DNA from: Lumbricus rubellus
Taxonomy: Eukaryota > Annelida > Clitellata > Crassiclitellata > Lumbricidae
Direction: 5' to 3'
Assembly (NCBI GenBank): GCA_945859605.1
Contig: OX243814.1
Coordinates: 43,157,931-43,221,930 of the forward strand
DNA length: 64,000 nt
Below are positions 53,301-62,752 of this stretch, piece by piece. The notes below the pieces were generated by a model. That model was not told the origin of the DNA. It saw nothing but the letters and a program-made list of their open reading frames with translations, and ran no database searches. How positions within the stretch are numbered: position 1 is the stretch's first letter; every line of letters starts with the position of its first letter. A program made the position numbers and the translations under genes.

Positions 53301-56300
53301 TCATCACACATTTTAGCTCAAAATGTGTGCAAATGAATCCTCTACAGCCACCTAAAACGTCAAAATTTTATTCCTAACGAAAAAAGTTTTATTTGGGAAA
53401 AACCTAGGGGGGGGGTGGATACCACCCCCCCCCCTTGGTAGCCCGAGGGTTAATCCTCAGCGAGGGATTAATCATAGCCAGAAGGAAAGAAGATGCAAGA
53501 GTGTCGTTAAACAGCAACAAGTCAGTTCATTGTTAGTAGCCAGAACTGTAATTTTAGCTATATAGGCCCCACAGACCCACGGCCTTATTGTTAGTAGGCC
53601 TATAGTAGCTGTTTCAGTTAACGACACTGTGTGATAACAAAGATCATTCGCGTCGACCTCTCCTGGATAGCTTATGAACAATTTGTGGATAGGCTATCAT
53701 AATGTGCGTCTGCATGTATATAATGCATATTACACCAATACATTACTGCTGAGAACTTAGATTTTCAGTCAAACACTGTAATAATCACCAACGTTTAACC
53801 CTTTAATGCCGAGATGGTAGTAAATGGTATGGGAAATCCTATACCCTCCGGCACTAAAGGGTTAAACAAGTCTTATACAAGTTTATGCTGGCGCTGTTCA
53901 ATTCGTGCAATGTTCGCTAACTTTAAAGCAGGTACAAGAACATATTCATAACATTATCATGTGCATTTAATGGTATGCCTGAATTGCATGCAAATGTTAA
54001 AAGTTCATGATTGATTAGGGCCTATGTTCGCTCAAAATGCGGCCTCTATCTGTAGGCTACATAATTACATATTTCATTAGTTCAGCGCCCTGTTGAATCT
54101 CCTAAAAATCTAATCAAGAAATCATGCATCATACATAAGATACATTATGCCATACATGCATAGAATCTGATAGAATCCATTCATATGTATGGCAATGATA
54201 TGGCGCCTATAGAAGCATCTTCAATTTTTAAGTAAGTATAAAAATACACAAAAGCGACCATGGCACAGAAAGCATTATACATGTATATCCATCTGCAACA
54301 GGTGTTCATTGTCAAGCGGAAGAGCATCGCTTCTAAAACCGAACACTAGGTGTCGTCGTCTGAGCGGCGTCTCTAATGGCTAATTTGCAAATCCCGATGA
54401 AACACGCCGCCTGCATCATATAGGCTACATGGCATCGCGTCCAAACTAAGAGCGAATACGGTAATGATTAGATATGCATCCCTCGTCATATTTGGACGAC
54501 CCCACGCCGTTCGTTTGTCCCAAGACAAAAAATCGAATTATAAAATAAATTATACAAATAATACATGACCTTGTGCTATTGTATTCGTTTGTTATAATCT
54601 ATATATATAAAAATGAAACTTTCCAATAGTTAGTAATTCAATCACGCCCAAAGTTACGTACCGATTGTTGTGAAAATTTACCAAAACCTTCCATTCCAAT
54701 AGCACCGTGTCTTAACATTTTTTCCCCCGAAAAAACCCAATATTTTCCACAAAAAGTGAACTTTGCAATACGTTCGACCGCCATTTGCAAATTCAACAAA
54801 ACTGTCAGATTTCAGAAAGTCCCCAAACACAGCAGACGAAACATCAATGAGGTCGCGTGCTGTGACGTCATAACCGAGTCGCAAAAAAGGCCTTTCATCA
54901 TTATTCGGCTCTATCATTGGGAGGGAGAGGGAAGGTCTTTTATGCCACAGCAAAGCGTGGCTGGGTACAGCTAGTTATATAATATATAGGCATGCTCTAT
55001 TATTTTGCTCTGTATTGTGTTTCTTTTCGCATTGATTTATTTTGTTTCGTATTGCAACATAGACTACTAATTATTGTGCTAGCATGCACCTTATTGCATT
55101 TGCATGCAGAATAGATCACTCGCAGACTCGTGCAGATATTACTAATATTATTAACACTTAAGTTATGGCGGTTTGATTTTGCGCTGTATTCTGTCCACTG
55201 TCTGAAGTTAATTACAATGACGCTTTAAGGTTGATTCAAAATTAGTATTCTCTCAATATAATTTGTATTGCAATCAACAGTTACTGTAGACTATAGAGAT
55301 TTGCAAGTCCGAAGAAACAGCATCAATTGTAAACCAGAGAAAGAGGAGCATCTTCAGGAAGTCCCGTCTGACTTATGTGCGCCGTTGTTATTTAACCGAA
55401 CGAGGTTCATTTTGAGTGGTCATTAATAACTTAAATATTAGTCTGTTTGTAGCTAACACAGGTTCGCTATCATGGTCGATAGGGAATATAGGACTTTAGT
55501 CTATGTATTTTTGCATTTTCCATCTATTTCTTCATTTCTAAAGCGTCCCTTTCTTTCTTTCTTTTTTCTTTCTTTCTGGAATAAGCTCCTAGCAATTTCC
55601 GTAATGAACTTCTTGGTCTTCTTTCTCTGCACCTTTTCTGCAAACCAATCTCTTTGATTGTGGTTCAGTGTTGTCAGATCGGGATTGCCTCTGACGAGTT
55701 TCTCTTATCTTAAGTGGTGCTATAAAAATTCACGATCATGATTGCACTAACGAATATATGAAATTTATGAACCACACTTTATGATTTAAAGCTATAGGCC
55801 TATAATAGTTTGCCATTTGTGACACATCAGCGAAACTTGAAATTAATTTCTGCTTGTTTTACAAAGTAATAAGGACGAAGATATCGTGGTGAATGAATAC
55901 TTGAATAGTCAAAGGCAAACGTGTCTATCGGCTGTTAATGGCTAATCATAAGAACAATTTCGGCTCCTGCCACCTTAAAGCGATATACATGTATACTTTG
56001 TATAGAACAAGATTTCTAAATAATAATCATGTTGTTCGATGCTGGCTCATAGTTCAACTTGTCGAGTGTTGAGAAATCCTTCGTAGAAATCATCCTAATT
56101 TTGTTGCTTTCCATCAACTTCATAATTAGGATTGAAAGACGGAATTGGATTCCGATCTGTGGCACATTTCGATTTAAACGAGACTCTAAACCAGTAGACG
56201 GGGTTCTGATTGGAAGAGATCGATGGCGAGAAAACAATTTGTATGAAAATTGGAAAATTAGCGGAAGTCGCGAAATTATTGCAGCCACACGAATTCCGAG

Positions 56301-59300
56301 TGTAATGAGGAATTGGAGAGCAGCAGGAAAACATTAAAGTTACACAAGCATATTATTTAGTGAAATAATTGGTCTTGCTTCTACTCCACACGCAATCTCC
56401 GTGAAACGCATAGGCCTAATGAGCGGCACGAGGCAAGAGCCCACGTGTTTGTATGTGCATTTGTTATAGCGCCCCTTCAATCTCTATCTACTCAGAGGCG
56501 CTCCCGATGCAGAGCGGACACTGCATCGGAGTTTCACGCCGAAGCGCTGAGCAATTATGAGTGAAGGACGTGCCCAAGGTCCTTACGCGGCGAGATGGAT
56601 TCGAACCTCGAACCTTCCGGCTCCAAGGCAACGACGCCACCACTACACTACGTGAGTCTGGATTAAACACTGCAGTTTCTATGCGATTAAGCACGCGTAT
56701 GTTGCAAAGGAATATAATTTATTGTGACCAGATAGGCCTACTTATAAATCGCCTACTCCAGTAAAGTATGGACACGCATTGCAAGCGAGCTCTGAGTTAA
56801 TTACTAATGTATGAGCAGATGTAATGCATCATGCATCATATATTGTATGCCTTTTCGGATTCTAATTACTCGGGTAAAATGGATAGCCGAGAAATAAGAA
56901 GAAGGCCTTTCGAAATTGATCAGTGTGGGGTTCTTAATAAAACAGGAAGCTTCCTTTGAGGTCCTTACGGATATATGGGAAGCTTCTTCCTCCCGCTCGT
57001 TTGAAGGATTATTTATCCGTTTACCACTAAACCGAGGATCCTCGATAATAGGCGCAATATACAGACCTCCTGATCAAAACTTAGATGACTTTACCACTGA
57101 GATAGAACCTGTCATAAGTAAAATATCTAAAAAATCTAAGGATTTGTTCATCGTCGGAGACTTCAATGCAGACCTATTAAAAGTCAATGTCCACAAACCC
57201 ACTGAAGGCCTGTATAACTGTATGTTATCGCACCATTTCCTCCCAATAATAACCAAACCAACCAGAATTACGGATCATTCCGCCACTATAATTGACAATA
57301 TTTATACCAATGCATGGCGTAAATTATCTTGTTGCTCAATTGTAATTAGCGACATATCCGACCATCTTCCTATTTTGGCTCAGTTCGAATATGAACTAAA
57401 ACTCCCAAACAAGCCCCAAACTCGAACCCACAGGTTGATTACCCAGGAATCCTTAACCGCTTTCCAGGACTCAGTAGCAAAAATCAACTGGTCGCCAGTT
57501 TTAGTTGCCTGTCGGGATCTGGATACGAATAAGGCTTATGATACTTTCCTCAATGAGTTTAAACAGGAATACGACAAGGCATTTCCAATATCTCAAAGTA
57601 AAACTACCAGAAGAAATTCTCCCAAAAACCCATGGATGTCACAAGGTCTACTTAACTCGTGTAAAAAGAAATCCAGACTGTATCGAAAATTTATCAAAAA
57701 CCCAACCCCGCAAAACAAAAACGCATTTGTATCCTATAGGAACAAGTTTAAATCAATCCGTATACAGGCTGAATCAAATTTTTACGCAGCTGAATTTTGT
57801 AGATATAGCAATAACCTCAAAGAAACCTGGAAAATCTTAAAACATTTGATAGGGACCACAAATGGGGGAGACAGAGATATTTTATCGCTAAAAGTAAATA
57901 ACATCTCTACTACAGACCCGATAAAAATTGCGACGGAACTCAATAATTACTTTACAGGCATTGCACATTCCTTGGCTAAAAATATTCCAAATTCCAACTC
58001 TACTTTTGAGCAATATATGATTCCCTCAAAAATGGACTCCTTTGGACTCACAGAAGTCTCAAAGGAGGAGCTGATCCTACTAAGCCATACTATTCATCCA
58101 TCTCATGCCAAAGGAGTCGATGACATAGATCCTGCTATAGCTCTGCCAAGCCTACCCAATATCGTTCATCCACTAGTAGAAATTATAAACTGTTCCTTTA
58201 AAACTGGAATATACCCACAATCTCTGAAATTAGCTAAGGTAGTTCCAATTTTCAAAAAAGGGCCAAGAGACGAAGCCTGCAATTATCGCCCTATATCTGT
58301 TCTTCCATTTTTCTCAAAATTTTTTGAAAAGGTCATGCATGAGCGCCTCAATAAGTATATTTCAAAGACCAACATTCTCTTCTCCTCTCAACATGGCTTT
58401 CAAGCTGGCCATTCAACATTCATGCCCTTAATAAATATGCAAGACAAAATTTCTGATGCTATGGATAAAAATCAATTCTCCATAGGAATTTTTCTAGACT
58501 TGGCTAAAGCCTTTGATACCATCAACCATGGCATACTGCTAAAAAAGCTGTCCATCTATGGCATTCGAAACACCCAGCTAAAATGGTTTGAAAGTTATTT
58601 AGAAAACAGAATGCAGCTAGTTAGCTGCAATGGTAGTAAATCACCTTTAAAAGAAATTAATTACGGAGTCCCACAAGGCTCTATCCTTGGCCCACTGCTG
58701 TTTATCTTATACATAAACGACCTGCCTAGTGTAGCTCCTGATCTATTTTTTCTATTGTTTGCAGACGACACTAATATTTTTAACTCTCATTCCTCACTTG
58801 AAGCATTAATTAATCATACTAACTCCGACCTAGAAAATATAGCAGAATGGTTTCGCTCTAATAAGTTAACTCTCAATCTCGATAAAACTAATTACATCAT
58901 CTTTAGGTCACATAAAAAAGCACTTCCAACGTCTTATCCTAATTTATGTATTTTCGGTACACCTATCACTTTAGTGCAATCATCGAAATTTTTAGGAGTT
59001 TACGTAGACCAACACCTGTCCTGGAACGAACACGTGTCGAATATCGCAACAAAAATAGCAAAAAATCTAGGAATTTTATCACGCATATCCAGAATTCTCC
59101 CACCACAGACCAGAACCTCACTCTATTATACACTCATACATCCATACATATCTTACTGTAACATTGTTTGGGCTTCTGCATATAAGTCAAACCTCTCGAA
59201 AATTCTTGTCCTCCAAAAAAGGGCAATACGATTTGTTGCAAAAATCCCTTATCGAGCCCACACGAAAGCAGAATTTTTAGGTCTAAAAATACTGCAACCA

Positions 59301-62300
59301 GATCAAATAAGGCAATTACAAATTGGAATATTTATGTATCGATATATCCATAATCAACTACCAGCTACCTATAAAGATTACTTCAAATTCAGAATTGATA
59401 TTCAAGAGCGTGGCTTGAGAAATACTAACCCTTTCTATATTCCCTTTGCCCGCACTAATACAAGGCTTGCATCTATTAAATGTATTGGACCAAGAACATG
59501 GAATAGTATTCCTCTTGATATTCGCTCCCTGCCGTCTCTTCGTCTCTTTAAACGGGAGCTTTCTACCTTCATCCAACAAGGAATGTAGACCTCTACCAAT
59601 CTGGGGAAATACTGTTAATTCACCTTCATACGGGAGTGTGCACTTGTTTTTCGTGTATATGACTGCACTGACTTTATTCCACTTTTCTAACTCACCTTTT
59701 GTTTTGTATTAGTATGCTAGTTAAGATATTTTGTTCATAAAGCTGCTTTATTTTTCCAATCGGCCGTGCTGAATTTTTCTAAACCAATTCTCTTAGGTGG
59801 CCCTGGCTAGCGGGACCTTTGGCCCCTTTTGGGTCTCCTGTGCGATCCGACATAAGACATATATGATGTAGAATTACAGTATCTTTAAAGTTTGTGTTGG
59901 TTGCCGAATAAAAAATGTTATGTTTATGTTATGTATCAGAAACTTGTATTACATTAATTTATAAACAAGTTATACTGTACATCTCAAGATTGTCTTGCAT
60001 CGTTAATTAACTTTGGAGCGTTTTCAGATATAATTGCGCGATAGATGGTTAGACGATGCTGATGGAAGTTTAGCCATTTCGACAGACAGAGACAGAGGCA
60101 GGGAGACAGAGATAGAGAGGCAGAGATGCAGAGAGAGAGAGAGAGAGACAAGCAAACAGGCAGACAAACAGAGATAGATTTTAAAAAGAGAGACAGAGAT
60201 AGACAGAGACATGGAGACAAAGAGATAGAGAGGCAGATATACAAAGAGACAGACAGACAGACAGACAGAGAGAAAGAGAGAGAACACATCCGATAGACTC
60301 TATACAGTAGGCTATACACCATTAAACGTGGGTTAATAAACAAACGCATTTAGCACACTTACATGGAACCGTCCAGAATAATATTTTCGTTAAACGAGGC
60401 AGAAACGAAAAACAGCTGACTAAAATGTTGTGCTCTGATTTAAGTGAAGAAGTCAGTGAACCTTAAACCAGTAAATCATAGAAGCTTGCAATATAGAAGC
60501 AATGGGAAAAGCACTAATCTCAGATGGCATGTAAGTTTTTCCAGGTTCATGTACCTGTAGACTCCATCTATTATATAATATATACCCGTCATATTGAAGC
60601 TTTCAATGCTGAATAATTATTATGGCAGGACTCAAAGCTGTACAACAAGATCCGACTATGACCATGCAGACAAAGAAGAAACAGAAAATGCCATGCATGC
60701 TGTCTAAAGTAAGATGTATATCACGCAACCTGCCATCAGGCAGTGTATAATATTCGCAATACGTATCACCAGAACAATCTCAAACTCAATGCGTCTTCGA
60801 ATTATAGGCGACCAACACATGCAGTTTCTGTCACGTGTAGTTAAATTTATGAGACCGCTCTTCAAACCTGTATGCATTGTATGGTTTCCTTGACTCTGTG
60901 GGTAATTTTTTCGTTTTTTAAAGTAGGCCTACAGCCTTCACTTTGCTTTGGTCTTGAGTTGAGTTGACGGCTATTAAGTTTGTCCAAAAAGGGACAGTAG
61001 TACCGCTAAGTTTGAGATATCGTGTAGACCTGTAATAGGCATACAATGTGAGCGGACGGTCGAGTAATGAGTATACATTCCTACTGCTGTAAGAAAGAGG
61101 AAATAATTAGACTAACTAACAGTAGCCTATATACTTAACTCACTGTGCTAAAACACATAATGCCCCATATTTATATAGCGCAGGGCTATCGTCCAGAAGG
61201 CAGGCTCTAAACTCTTTTTTAATCGAAACAAGATTTCTCAACGGCTCAGGTAACTAGTTGCTATTCCACATTGTATTCGATCGAAAAATGGGCAAATCAT
61301 TTTCGGACAAGGATGTTTTATCTTATTTAATTATATGCCGTGCAAAAATGCGGTATAGGCAGTTGGCAAAAATAAAGAATATAGGCCTACTTTGTTATTA
61401 CGGCTATTACGGATCTACCAAACTTTAGTCGATTTTCTAACTGGTCTAGGTCAAGATAAGAAAAAACATCGTCACAAGAAGCTGCTTCTTCTTATCTCTT
61501 GCTCTTTTTCTCACCAGTTTGTCCAGCTTAGCGTCTACTTTGTCATGCTGTCAATTGCTCTTTCGCGACCGACCGTTAAAAACAAACGAGTTCTCTTAGA
61601 CTAGCCGTCGCCTCTCTCTTAACGCTTCCTTAATGGCGTGAATTATTCATACGGCTAATCAATTATTCATATCCTCATGCATTATTCATAACACTCCAGC
61701 ATCGAATGGCTGCAGCTGCACTCCAGTGACTGATTATATATCGCACCAAGAGACGACGCGAGACCAGATGCGCGTCTCTCAGTCGCTACATCAAATGCTC
61801 TTCTTAAAATCAGCTTCATGACGGCGGAGAAAAGCTTCATAAGAACAGGAAAAAATTAATGGTCTAAAATCTAAATAATTGCAGTTGGGATTGCTATGAG
61901 ATCTGAAAGAAAATTATTCCACTGGAAAACGCGCTGTGCTGTTCGGCGACACTTTTTATTCGACGCATTTTGAGCAGCAGGCGTGCAGAGGTGATGGTCG
62001 TAACTTGAGGGCGCCGCCGCCGATTTGTGTTTGTTGGCGCGCCGCCGCCGCCGACCAAAAACGACCGGCGCGCCGCCGCCGACACTCTCAGGTCTTCGCA
62101 GGGCTCTGGATGATTGTGGAAGGCGGTGACCAAGCTTTGGCGATGAATTCAAAAGGAATTGCCTAACTGTATCTTCGTTTCCACGAGCGGATAATAAACT
62201 GTCTTGTTTAATTGTGTCTGTATATTTATGAAGCGCCTCAAGAAATAATGACACGTGAAAGACGTTCCCACGGAGCGTGAGCAGTCCGAGGAAACCAAGA

Positions 62301-62721
62301 CGTTGTCAAGCAACGGACCCGACAAAAATCTCACGCCGAATGTGGGCGAATGGGAAAAGCTATTTCCACAAGTGCCAAGCAAAGGCCGACCAGGCCCTAT
62401 ACAGGGGGACGAATAGGTCAAATCTTTTTCTTGAAAGATAATGAGAGGCGGACAGACAGAAGACAGAGATAAATAAGAGACAAAGACAGGCAGACAAGAC
62501 AGACAGAGAAACAGACAGACAAGACAGAGAGACAGACGGACAGAGATAGACAGAGAGACAGACAGAGAGACAGACAGATACAGAGACAGATACAGAGACA
62601 GAGACGTTGATCATGATAATAATTGTAGCCTAATCGCAGTTTATCACGTAGGAAGAAAATGACAATGATGATGGTAACAATAACGATAGCTGTAACGATG
62701 GTGATGATGATCATAATAATA

Positions 62722-62752
<31 letters not shown>

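Noticed and set aside
62008..62080. GC-rich GCCGCC patch considered as a CpG-island promoter or relative of the 32.4-kb arrays
   Set aside because: Short, lacks the GTTTGGGCGCC unit, and no paired inverted copy nearby.
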